Shown here: positions 8,659-16,791 of the stretch, one piece after another
Numbering within the stretch: position 1 is the stretch's first letter
Layout of the letters: each line of letters starts with the position of its first letter
DNA from: Paraburkholderia domus
GTDB lineage: Bacteria > Pseudomonadota > Gammaproteobacteria > Burkholderiales > Burkholderiaceae
Direction: 5' to 3'
Length of the DNA stretch: 64,000 nucleotides
Assembly: GCF_905220705.1 (NCBI RefSeq)
Contig: NZ_CAJNAT010000027.1
Span: 36,492-100,491, forward strand
Position numbers and translations under genes: made by a program
Notes under the pieces: generated by a model
What the model was told of the DNA's origin: nothing
The model's database searches: none
What the model saw: only the letters and a program-made list of their open reading frames with translations

Positions 8659-9822
8659 ATGCAGACTATTCAGCAAGATTTTTATCAGGACATCCGCGAA
8701 GCCGTTCGCGATCTGTGCCAGCAATTTTCCGGCGAATACTTCCGCGAGATCGATGAAGCACGCGGCTATCCTGAAGCGTTTGTCGACGCCCTCACGAAAG
8801 CCGGCTGGCTGGCTGCGCTGATACCGCTGGATTTAGGCGGCTCGGGGTTGGGGCTCACGGAGGCGTCGGTCATCATGGAAGAAATCAATCGCGCCGGCGG
8901 CAACTCGGGCGCGTGTCACGGCCAGATGTACAACATGGGCACGCTGTTGCGCCATGGCTCCGAGGAACAGAAGCGCAAGTACTTGCCTAAAATCGCGTGC
9001 GGCGACTTGCGTCTGCAATCGATGGGCGTGACGGAGCCGACCACCGGCACCGACACCACGAAGATCAAGACGACTGCCGAGCGGCGAGGTGACCGCTATG
9101 TCATCAATGGCCAGAAGGTGTGGATCTCGCGCGTCCAGCATTCCGACCTGATGATTCTGCTCGCCCGCACGACGCCGCTCGCGGATGTGAAAAAGAAGTC
9201 CGAAGGCATGTCGATTTTCATCGTCGATCTGCGAGAAGCGATTGGCAACGGCATGACCGTGCAGCCGATCCGGAACATGGTCAATCACGAGACTAATGAG
9301 CTGTTCTTCGACAACCTTGAAATCCCGGCCGAAAATCTTATTGGCGAGGAAGGGCAGGGCTTCAAATACATTCTCGACGGTTTGAATGCGGAGCGCACGC
9401 TGATCGCCGCGGAGTGTATCGGCGACGGTTACTGGTTCGTCGATAAGGTCACGGAATATGCAAAAGAGCGTGTCGTGTTCGGTCGTCCGATCGGCCAGAA
9501 TCAGGGCGTGCAGTTTCCGATCGCGCGTTCGTTCATCAACGTGGAGGCGGCGAGCCTGATGCGGTTCGAAGCGGCACGCCGCTTCGACGCGCATGAGCCG
9601 TGCGGCGCGCAGGCCAACATGGCGAAGCTGCTGGCAGCGGACGCCTCGTGGGAAGCCGCCAACGCCTGCCTGCAATTTCACGGCGGCTTTGGCTTTGCTT
9701 GCGAATACGACGTGGAGCGCAAGTTCCGCGAGACACGTCTTTACCAGGTGGCGCCCATTTCGACTAACCTGATCCTATCGTACGTGGCAGAACATATTCT
9801 CGGCTTGCCGCGTTCATTCTGA
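8659..9822 (+). CDS. Acyl-CoA dehydrogenase
   Basis: A 387-residue complete acyl-CoA dehydrogenase. The start at 8659 (MQTIQQDFYQDIR) was chosen because family homology begins there; an earlier in-frame ATG overlaps the preceding gene. It has MGVTEPTTGTDTTKIKT, NGQKVWISRVQHSD, RVVFGRPIG and QFHGGFGF, so all FAD-contact motifs are present. Glu245 in LNAERT is the likely base, because the usual C-terminal YEG position reads YQV. In Pseudomonas a homologous-type dehydrogenase also sits between the hydratase and the CoA-transferase of itaconate operons (family context). The substrate is therefore plausibly a C5 or branched dicarboxylyl-CoA. Confidence 0.88.
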   Translation: MQTIQQDFYQDIREAVRDLCQQFSGEYFREIDEARGYPEAFVDALTKAGWLAALIPLDLGGSGLGLTEASVIMEEINRAGGNSGACHGQMYNMGTLLRHGSEEQKRKYLPKIACGDLRLQSMGVTEPTTGTDTTKIKTTAERRGDRYVINGQKVWISRVQHSDLMILLARTTPLADVKKKSEGMSIFIVDLREAIGNGMTVQPIRNMVNHETNELFFDNLEIPAENLIGEEGQGFKYILDGLNAERTLIAAECIGDGYWFVDKVTEYAKERVVFGRPIGQNQGVQFPIARSFINVEAASLMRFEAARRFDAHEPCGAQANMAKLLAADASWEAANACLQFHGGFGFACEYDVERKFRETRLYQVAPISTNLILSYVAEHILGLPRSF

Positions 9823-9836
9823 TGCCGGAGACAACC

Positions 9837-11015
9837 ATGCGACCACTCGACGGCATCAAGGTCATCACGCTCGAACACGCCATCGCGGCACCGTTCTGTA
9901 CTCGCCAGCTCGCCGATCTCGGTGCCCGTGTCATCAAGATCGAACGGCCCGGAAGCGGCGATTTCGCTCGCGCCTATGATGAGCGGGTGCATGGTCTTTC
10001 GTCGCACTTCGTCTGGGTGAACCGCTCGAAAGAAAGCCTGTCGCTGGACGTCAAGGCGCCCGAGGCAGCAGCGATTCTGAACGCGTTGCTGGCCGACGCG
10101 GACGTGCTCGTGCAGAATCTCGCGCCGGGTTCCGCCGACCGCCTGGGTCTCGGCTACGACACACTGCGCGAGAAATATCCGCGTCTGATCGTTTGCGATA
10201 TTTCGGGCTATGGTGCGGATGGCCCTCATCGTGACCGGAAAGCCTACGATCTGCTGATCCAGAGCGAATCCGGCTTTCTGTCGATCACGGGTTCGCCCGG
10301 CGAGCCGGCCAAGGCGGGCTGTTCTATCGCCGACATCGCTGCGGGCATGTACGCCTATACCAGCATCCTGAGCGCGTTGCTCATGCGCGGACGAACGGGA
10401 GTTGGCTCCCATATCGACGTATCGATGCTCGAAAGCATGATCGAGTGGATGAGTTACCCGCTCTATTACGCGATCGACGGCCAGAGCCCACCGGCGCTCT
10501 CAGGCGCCTCTCACGCGACCATCTATCCGTACGGACCCTTCCCGGCAGGCGACGGCAAGATGGTCATGCTGGGTCTGCAGAACGAGCGTGAATGGAAGCT
10601 TTTCTGCGAGCGCGTCATGGTGCAACCCGCGCTTGTTATCGACGCGCGTTTTGACAGCAACACAAACCGTGTGGCGGCGCGCGATGCGTTGCGAGAGCTG
10701 ATCGTCGCTGCCTTTGCAAAGCTGGACGCTGCGCAAGTGATGGCGCGACTCGATGCGGCGGGAATTGCGAACGCACAAATGAATTCGCTCGCGGATGTGT
10801 GGGCGCATCCGCAACTCGTGGCTCGGGATCGCTGGCGCACAGTGAAGACCGCGGCCGGCACCGTGCCCGCGTTGCTTCCGCCTGGCTTGCCGGACGGTGT
10901 GAGGCCGCGTATGGACCCGGTACCGGCGCTAGGCGAACATACCGACACGATCCTGAGTGAGATCGGCTACGACGCGGCGCAGATCGCTGCGCTTCGCGCT
11001 GCAAACTCGATCTGA
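9837..11015 (+). CDS. CaiB/BaiF family (class III) CoA-transferase
   Basis: A 392-residue class III CoA-transferase. The frame overlaps the upstream stop at 9822 (ATG inside TGATG). The ATG at 9837 has CCGGAG 7 bases upstream and starts at the conserved RPLDGIKVITLEHAIAAPF, so I prefer it. Other marks are LADLGARVIKIERPGSGDFAR, the VNRSKESLSLDVK segment, and SIADIAAGMYAYTSI with the catalytic Asp near residue 166. It moves CoA from a donor such as succinyl-CoA to a carboxylic acid. By neighbours it could be the itaconate-type CoA-transferase of the local module. Confidence 0.87.
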   Translation: MRPLDGIKVITLEHAIAAPFCTRQLADLGARVIKIERPGSGDFARAYDERVHGLSSHFVWVNRSKESLSLDVKAPEAAAILNALLADADVLVQNLAPGSADRLGLGYDTLREKYPRLIVCDISGYGADGPHRDRKAYDLLIQSESGFLSITGSPGEPAKAGCSIADIAAGMYAYTSILSALLMRGRTGVGSHIDVSMLESMIEWMSYPLYYAIDGQSPPALSGASHATIYPYGPFPAGDGKMVMLGLQNEREWKLFCERVMVQPALVIDARFDSNTNRVAARDALRELIVAAFAKLDAAQVMARLDAAGIANAQMNSLADVWAHPQLVARDRWRTVKTAAGTVPALLPPGLPDGVRPRMDPVPALGEHTDTILSEIGYDAAQIAALRAANSI

Positions 11016-11050
11016 CGCGTCCTGATGCTATTTTTCCCTAAGATCGCCGT

Positions 11051-11857
11051 ATGAACGCCTCTGCCCCTCGATCGTATCTTTTCGTACCGGGGAGCCGTCC
11101 CGAACGCTTTGAAAAGGCCCGCGCGGCCGGTGCCGACGCGGTCATTTTCGACCTCGAAGACGCGGTTCAAGCTGACGAAAAACTGCCGGCACGCGACGCG
11201 GTTTTTGCGCAGCTAGACGCGAACCGTCCGGCATGGGTGCGGTTCAATGCGTTCGATACACCGTGGTTTGCCGATGAGGTCGCCGCGTTCGCTTCGCATC
11301 CCGGCACGGCCGGCGTCGTGTTGCCGAAGTGTGAGACGCGCGAAGCGATCGACGCGGTGCTCGCGCACGCCCAGCCGCTCCTGGCCATCATGCCGCTCGT
11401 GGAAACGGCACGCGGCATTGCGAACCTGGATGCGCTGTGCAGCGCGCCGCGCGTCCAACGCATTGTGTTCGGCACACTCGATTTCCAGCTCGACCTCGGT
11501 ATCGAGTGCGAACGGGAAGCTCTGGACATGTTTCGCTCGCGGATCGTGCTGGCCTCCCGGCTTGCCGGGATCGATGCGCCGGTCGACGGCGTGTCGACCA
11601 CGTTAGACGACGCGCAAGCCATCGAGGCGCACGCCCGCCGTGGGCGCAGCTTCGGCTTCGGCGGAAAATTGTGTATTCATCCGAAGCAGCTCGACGCCAT
11701 CCATCGCGCGTACGCCTGGACTGATGCCGAGCGCGATTGGGCCAGCCGCGTGCTGCGGGCGGCGGAGCAAAGTGGTGGCGCGGCCGTGGCGGTCGACGGA
11801 CGAATGGTCGATATGCCGGTGATTCTGAAGGCCCGACGGATCATGGGTACGGCCTGA
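11051..11857 (+). CDS. CitE-like CoA ester lyase (HpcH/HpaI superfamily)
   Basis: A 268-residue TIM-barrel lyase. It begins PRSYLFVPGSRPERFEKA and has DLEDAV (metal-side acid), PLVETARGI with the metal-binding Glu near 117, GTLDFQLDLGI with Asp near 143, and FGGKLCIHPKQL. All are hallmarks of the CitE/malyl-CoA/citramalyl-CoA lyase family. It would cleave a 3-hydroxy-dicarboxylyl-CoA, for example citramalyl-CoA to pyruvate and acetyl-CoA. It ends the operon and converges on the regulator gene with a gap of only 6 bases. Confidence 0.87.
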   Translation: MNASAPRSYLFVPGSRPERFEKARAAGADAVIFDLEDAVQADEKLPARDAVFAQLDANRPAWVRFNAFDTPWFADEVAAFASHPGTAGVVLPKCETREAIDAVLAHAQPLLAIMPLVETARGIANLDALCSAPRVQRIVFGTLDFQLDLGIECEREALDMFRSRIVLASRLAGIDAPVDGVSTTLDDAQAIEAHARRGRSFGFGGKLCIHPKQLDAIHRAYAWTDAERDWASRVLRAAEQSGGAAVAVDGRMVDMPVILKARRIMGTA

Positions 11858-11863
11858 CTGCCG

Positions 11864-14611
11864 CTACTGGATCAACCCGCGCGTGCGTCCAATCGCTACC
11901 GCCTGCGTACGGTTTTGCGCGCCTAGCTTTGCGTTGATCTTGCGCAGATGAGACTTCACGGTCAGCTCTGAAATAAACAGCTTTTCCGCGATGATGCGGT
12001 TGCGATGCCCCGACGACAGCATCCGTAGCACGTCCAGTTCACGCGTGGTCAACGCATCGGCGGCGTTGTACGTGCCATCTTCGACAATGGCCTGGGTTTC
12101 GGGCGGCTGCGGCTGGAACGCAGCGAGCAGGCGTTCGACGAAACCCGGCATGATGCCGAGCGCACCAGAGCGCCCTTGATGATGCGCGGCCCAGCGGCGA
12201 ATCAGTTCGCCGGCGGCGCCACCCTCGTCGACGAAAGTACGCAAGAACCCCTCGTGGCTCGCCGTGCGCAACGCTTCGGTCAGGATGGCGAACGACTGCT
12301 GTTCGTCGCCCATGCCTGCCAGCGCCATGGCTTGCAGCAGCCGAAGCTTCAGCACGCGCTGATAGCGCTGCCTGGCAAGCGCCTGTTCCACTGCCTCATG
12401 CAGTTCACCCGCAGCTTTCTCATAGTGCCCCTGTGCGATGTCGAGCCGGCAACCCGTGAGCGCGGGATAGTCCATATCGTTCGCGTGAAACGAGACATCG
12501 GGGCTGTCCCACCCGCGGTGCATGGCGGCGCTGCGTAATGCCTGTCCGGCGACGTCATAGCGCCCTTCAAGTGTTGCGACGCGCGCACGTTCAAGCCACG
12601 CCGAGCACATCAGCCGGGCCGATGCGACGGTACGGCCCAACAGTTCCAGATCGGTGAGCAATTGCATCGCGCGCTCGTTCTCGCCGCGCGTATAAGCGAT
12701 GCGCGAAGCGATCAGATGCGAGGAGATCAGCGCATCGGGCGGACTGTTGCCTCTGGCATAAGGCAGCGCGCCCAGCAGCAATCGGTTTGCTTCATCCACC
12801 GCGTTGGTTTCGTACAGCACGGAAGCCCTGGAAATGTCGATGCTGGTCTTGCCGCCGGACATGCCGCCATAAAGGTCGTTCCAGTTGCGCGACGATGCCG
12901 TTTCGAGCCGTGCGAGCGCGGTGCCCAGGCGTCCCTGTACCAGGTCGATCATGGATTCGAGCGACTCCGTGACAGCCCGCATCAGAATGAACGGATGATC
13001 GTGCGTGCGCAGCAGGGCTCGCGACATTACCGCTCGCGCTTCGTCATAACGGTGCATGCTCACGAGGCTATAGACCAGTGAGTTGGCAAGACTGCAGTAC
13101 GGAAAGATGGCGTCCGGCGGCAGCCGGTCGATCACCGGCAGACCGGCTGCGATGCAGTCGTCCACCTGATCGTTGAGGGCGAGCAGCACGGAGCGAATTG
13201 CGTCCGCCTCGATCGTCAGATTTTCATGCTCGGCGTTGCTTTCGTTTTCCGCCAGGATGCGCTGGACCGTTTGCGTTGCGTCGGCGTAGCGGCGGTTGAG
13301 CAACAGCATCCAGGCGTAGGTGATCCCAATGCGCGGACGGGTGGCCAGCACCTCGGCCGGAATCCGGTCGAGCCAGCGCACCATCAGCCTGATGCGGCCA
13401 GCGCCCAGCACCGCACCCGCATGCTGGGCAATCTGCGTGAGCGCCTCGTCGAAGAGCCGCGCTTCCACGAGATGGTCGATAGCGGGTACAGGGCGGCCTG
13501 CTTCGACATACCAGTGCGCTGCCGCGGCCTGCAACTGCCGCTCGCGGGCCGGGTCGGCAACGTGCAGTCGGTGTCGCAGGAAACTGTTGAAGAGCCGATA
13601 ATAGCGATACCAGTTGCGCTCGCCGTCCAGCGCGACCAGAAACAGATTCGAGCGCTCCAGATAGTCAAGCATCTCGCGGCCGTCGTCACGACCGGTGATG
13701 GCATTGCACAGCGGCGCGGACAACTGGGTCAGGACACTCGTGTCGAGCAGGAACGTGCGACACGATTCGCTTTGCCGCGCGAGGATGTCTTCGGCCAGAT
13801 ACTCGGCCAGTTCGAGGTTGGTCCCTGAAAACGAGGCCACAAAAGCGGCGTGATCCGAACGCGTGCGCAGCGACAGCGTCGCCAGATAGATCGCGGTGGC
13901 CCAGCCTTCCGTGCAGCGGTGCAGCGTGGCAATTTCCTTCTCGCCCAACGGCAGCGCACATTTATTGCGAATGAACGCGGTGGCCTCGTCGAGTGTGAAG
14001 CGTAGCGCCGCCGGATGGATATCCACCAGTTCGCCGCGTGCGCGAATGCGTCCGAGACCGAGTTCGGGCGTAGCGCGCGATGCGATCACGAGCAGCCCGC
14101 CGGGCGGCAGCGTCGCGATCAGGCGTTGTACGAAGTTGAGCACCGCGGTGCTCTGGATCGCCTCGAAGTCGTCGAGCAGGATCGAAAACGGTTCAGTGCA
14201 GCAGGCCACACGTTCGAGCACACGGTCGGGGAGGCGCTCGTCGACCCGAGGGGCCGCCGTGCCGCCGCGGCGCGGATAGCTCGACGCAGGCAGGGCTTCG
14301 ACGCCGGCTTCAAGATGGGTCAGGAAGCGCAGCAGATCGTTGTCGGCGGCGTCGACGCGCATCCAGACGACGCTTTGCTGCACATCCCGGCATCGCGCCG
14401 CGTACTGCTGCATCAGCGTGGTTTTGCCGAAGCCTGCCGCCGCGCGCACCAGCACAAGGCGCGCATTGCGGGCGCCCAGTATGGTTTCGACGAGTTGCGG
14501 CCGGGCGAGATGGGTCGGGCTGTCCGCTGGCGGCATCAGCTTCGAGGCCAGAACGCCTGGCAGGGTGCTGTCGTTGCCGAAGTAGTCGTCGGCGCCAACG
14601 TTATTCATCAA
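11864..14611 (-). CDS. MalT/AlkS-like ATP-dependent LuxR-family regulator
   Basis: A 915-residue STAND-type activator. The P-loop AAAGFGKTT is at about 57-65 and Walker B is ILLDDFEAI. A long helical TPR-like sensor region follows, then a C-terminal LuxR helix-turn-helix (residues ~850-915) with LTTRELDVLRMLSSGHRNRI and LTVKSHLRKINAKLGAQNR. In this family an inducer and ATP trigger multimerisation and transcription activation. It lies between the operon at 3667-11857 (convergent) and the one from 14846 (divergent, 234-base promoter region), so either or both may be its target. AlkS, which controls alkane oxidation genes, is a known relative in type. Confidence 0.92.
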   Translation of the reverse strand: MMNNVGADDYFGNDSTLPGVLASKLMPPADSPTHLARPQLVETILGARNARLVLVRAAAGFGKTTLMQQYAARCRDVQQSVVWMRVDAADNDLLRFLTHLEAGVEALPASSYPRRGGTAAPRVDERLPDRVLERVACCTEPFSILLDDFEAIQSTAVLNFVQRLIATLPPGGLLVIASRATPELGLGRIRARGELVDIHPAALRFTLDEATAFIRNKCALPLGEKEIATLHRCTEGWATAIYLATLSLRTRSDHAAFVASFSGTNLELAEYLAEDILARQSESCRTFLLDTSVLTQLSAPLCNAITGRDDGREMLDYLERSNLFLVALDGERNWYRYYRLFNSFLRHRLHVADPARERQLQAAAAHWYVEAGRPVPAIDHLVEARLFDEALTQIAQHAGAVLGAGRIRLMVRWLDRIPAEVLATRPRIGITYAWMLLLNRRYADATQTVQRILAENESNAEHENLTIEADAIRSVLLALNDQVDDCIAAGLPVIDRLPPDAIFPYCSLANSLVYSLVSMHRYDEARAVMSRALLRTHDHPFILMRAVTESLESMIDLVQGRLGTALARLETASSRNWNDLYGGMSGGKTSIDISRASVLYETNAVDEANRLLLGALPYARGNSPPDALISSHLIASRIAYTRGENERAMQLLTDLELLGRTVASARLMCSAWLERARVATLEGRYDVAGQALRSAAMHRGWDSPDVSFHANDMDYPALTGCRLDIAQGHYEKAAGELHEAVEQALARQRYQRVLKLRLLQAMALAGMGDEQQSFAILTEALRTASHEGFLRTFVDEGGAAGELIRRWAAHHQGRSGALGIMPGFVERLLAAFQPQPPETQAIVEDGTYNAADALTTRELDVLRMLSSGHRNRIIAEKLFISELTVKSHLRKINAKLGAQNRTQAVAIGRTRGLIQ

Positions 14612-14845
14612 CGGAAGTCTCCAGTCTGCGTTGCCTCTCCGGGACGGCTATCGCGATTGTTTCACACCGGGCAGACGCCGTCGTAGTTCTTTCGAACGAT
14701 TTCCCCCGCCTGCAATTTCCTTCCTTTGGCGCACGACAGCGCTGGACGCGCGCCCTAAAGTCAGTCCCAGTGGCGCTCTCGCCGCCGTAGCGCGGCCTCC
14801 GCGCTTTCCGGGCGAGCCGCCACAGGTCATTTCTTCGGGATTCAT

Positions 14846-16033
14846 ATGAGTAACAAAGTGGTGGTCGCCGGCGTGGGGATGATTCCTTTCACGAAGCCTG
14901 GCGCGAGCGACAACTACCCGACGATGGGCGCGAATGCAGCGCGCGCCGCGCTGGCCGACGCCGGCCTCGACTATGCGCTGGTCGAGCAGGCCTACGCAGG
15001 CTACGTATTCGGCGATTCGACCTCGGGACAGGCCGCCATTTATGGCGTCGGGCTGACCGGCATTCCTGTCATCAACGTCAACAACAACGGCGCGACGGGC
15101 TCGACGGCGCTTTTTCTCGCTCGCCAGGCGGTCGAAAGCAGCTCGGTTGAGTGCGCGCTCGCGCTCGGCTTCGAGCAGACGGCGCCAGACGCGCTGAAGA
15201 GCGCTTATTTCGACCGGCCGGGCCCGATGGAGCGGTTCGTCAAGACAATGGGCCACGTGCAGGGGACCGACAACGACGCGCCGCGCGCAGCACAATTCTT
15301 CGGCGGGGCAGCCCGCGCTTACCTGCGGGAATACGGGATCCTGCCCGATACCTTGGGCCGGATCGCCGTGAAAGCGCGACAGCACGCGGCGAACAATCCG
15401 TTCGCGGTATTTCGTGACCCCGTCACGCTCGACGAAGTCATGGCCTCGCCGATGGTATTCGATCCACTCACGCGCCTGCAGTGCTGTCCGCCCACCTGTG
15501 GCGCGGCGGCGGCGATCGTCTGTTCGGACGCGTTCGCCCGGCGGCACGGTCTCGATCCGCGTGTCGCGATCCTCGCCCAGTCGATGACCACCGACCGCAA
15601 CAGCACGTTCGACGAAGCCGACATGCGCAAAGTGGTCGGTCTCGACATGACCCGGGCGGCGGCGCGCCAGGTGTACGAGAAAGCGGGTGTCGACCCGGTC
15701 GATATCGACGTGGTCGAACTGCACGACTGCTTCACGGCAAACGAATTGCTCAGCTACGAAGGACTCGGTCTGACGCCTGAAGGCACCGCCGAACGATTCA
15801 TTCGGGACGGTGAGAACACCTACGGCGGGCGGGTCGTGACCAACCCTTCCGGCGGCCTGTTGTCGAAGGGGCATCCGCTTGGCGCAACCGGGCTTGCGCA
15901 ATGCGCCGAACTCGTCTGGCAACTGCGCGGTACGGCGCAACAGCGTCAGGTGGAAGGGGCGCGGCTCGCGCTGCAACACAATCTCGGTCTCGGCGGCGCC
16001 TGCGTCGTGACGTTGTATGAGCGCCTGTCATGA
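14846..16033 (+). CDS. Thiolase-fold (SCP-x/lipid-transfer type) protein lacking the nucleophilic Cys
   Basis: A 395-residue protein of the SCP2/lipid-transfer thiolase family. HDCFTANELLSYEGLGL, NPSGGLLSKGHPLGATGLAQ and LGGACVVTLYE, the family's C-terminal active-site loops, are all present. At residue 82, however, the sequence is VNNNGATGSTAL, with Gly (GGC) where the paralog at 22622 has Cys in VNNNCSTGSSAL. That Cys is the acyl-accepting nucleophile of thiolases. The protein may therefore be an aldolase-type or non-thiolytic member (Ltp2-like logic is an inference) or be inactive. It overlaps the next gene by ATGA, which indicates coupling. Confidence 0.85.
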   Translation: MSNKVVVAGVGMIPFTKPGASDNYPTMGANAARAALADAGLDYALVEQAYAGYVFGDSTSGQAAIYGVGLTGIPVINVNNNGATGSTALFLARQAVESSSVECALALGFEQTAPDALKSAYFDRPGPMERFVKTMGHVQGTDNDAPRAAQFFGGAARAYLREYGILPDTLGRIAVKARQHAANNPFAVFRDPVTLDEVMASPMVFDPLTRLQCCPPTCGAAAAIVCSDAFARRHGLDPRVAILAQSMTTDRNSTFDEADMRKVVGLDMTRAAARQVYEKAGVDPVDIDVVELHDCFTANELLSYEGLGLTPEGTAERFIRDGENTYGGRVVTNPSGGLLSKGHPLGATGLAQCAELVWQLRGTAQQRQVEGARLALQHNLGLGGACVVTLYERLS

Positions 16034-16737
16034 AGAGCTGCCAAACCGCTCATCACGACTACGGCGCGGCGATGCGCGCGGGTGAACCACTGCGCTTGCA
16101 CAACCTGAGGCTTCCGTTCGCGGTCAGGCTGACCGCACACATGGGCCGCCACCGCCTCGCCGGCGACCGGCGCGCGGGCGTGCTGGACGAAGGGGCGTCG
16201 CTCGATCTGCCGGCCTACCGGACCTTGCATTACGAAGGCCCGGTGATCGCGGATGCGCGCGCCGGACACCGCCTGCATTTACTCATCGATGAATACACGG
16301 CACCGGCGCAGCGATCTCCCGCTGACGACCTGCGAATCAAGCTTGCGATCCGTCTGGCGCGAGCGGTTTTTCGCGATCCAGCCTCGGACTGGTCGCTCAG
16401 CATGGCCTCGCAGCACATGGGCATGACGCGACACGCATTGGCCACGCAACTCTTTCGGGAAGGCAGTGCGCTGACACCGATCGTGCGTGAACAGCGACTC
16501 ATGCGCGCGCTGCTGGCTGCGCTCGCCGCGTCACCGGGACACATGCAGATGGCAAAGCTCGCGGTTCAAACCGGGTTTGTGTCGGTCAAGCGCTTCGACA
16601 TGATGTTTTCGCGGCATTTCGGCTGTGGCGTGGGGCAACTCGAGAAGCGCGCATGGAGTCCCGCGCTGACATGGTCGGCGGTCAACCACGGGTCGCCGGG
16701 GCGAGGAGGTGCCCCGTCATGCTTAAACGCAATCTGA
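16030..16737 (+). CDS. AraC-type helix-turn-helix protein
   Basis: A 235-residue protein whose start overlaps the thiolase-like stop (ATGA at 16030). The C-terminal half carries a double helix-turn-helix of AraC type: WSLSMASQHMGMTRHALATQ near 122-141 and LAVQTGFVSVKRFDMMFSRH near 178-197. The N-terminal ~110 residues contain no cupin-type motif I recognise (HNLRLPFAVRLTAHMGRHRL and similar). Placement inside a catabolic operon suggests autoregulation or a local sensor role. AraC members in the middle of an operon and coupled to an enzyme gene are uncommon. Confidence 0.7.
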   Translation: MKSCQTAHHDYGAAMRAGEPLRLHNLRLPFAVRLTAHMGRHRLAGDRRAGVLDEGASLDLPAYRTLHYEGPVIADARAGHRLHLLIDEYTAPAQRSPADDLRIKLAIRLARAVFRDPASDWSLSMASQHMGMTRHALATQLFREGSALTPIVREQRLMRALLAALAASPGHMQMAKLAVQTGFVSVKRFDMMFSRHFGCGVGQLEKRAWSPALTWSAVNHGSPGRGGAPSCLNAI

Positions 16738-16791
16738 ACACCTGGCGCGGACAACGGCTCCGCGTTCCAGTCTCAACGGAGATTCAAGCTC

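Noticed and set aside
12000..14000. Several plus-strand frames opposite the first MalT-like regulator
   Set aside because: They are antisense shadows of a 915-codon gene with full domain architecture.
14648..15979. Minus-strand frame of 443 codons opposite the thiolase-like gene
   Set aside because: The same kind of frame lies opposite the paralogous thiolase at 22478-23932, as expected from shared codon bias, not from a gene.
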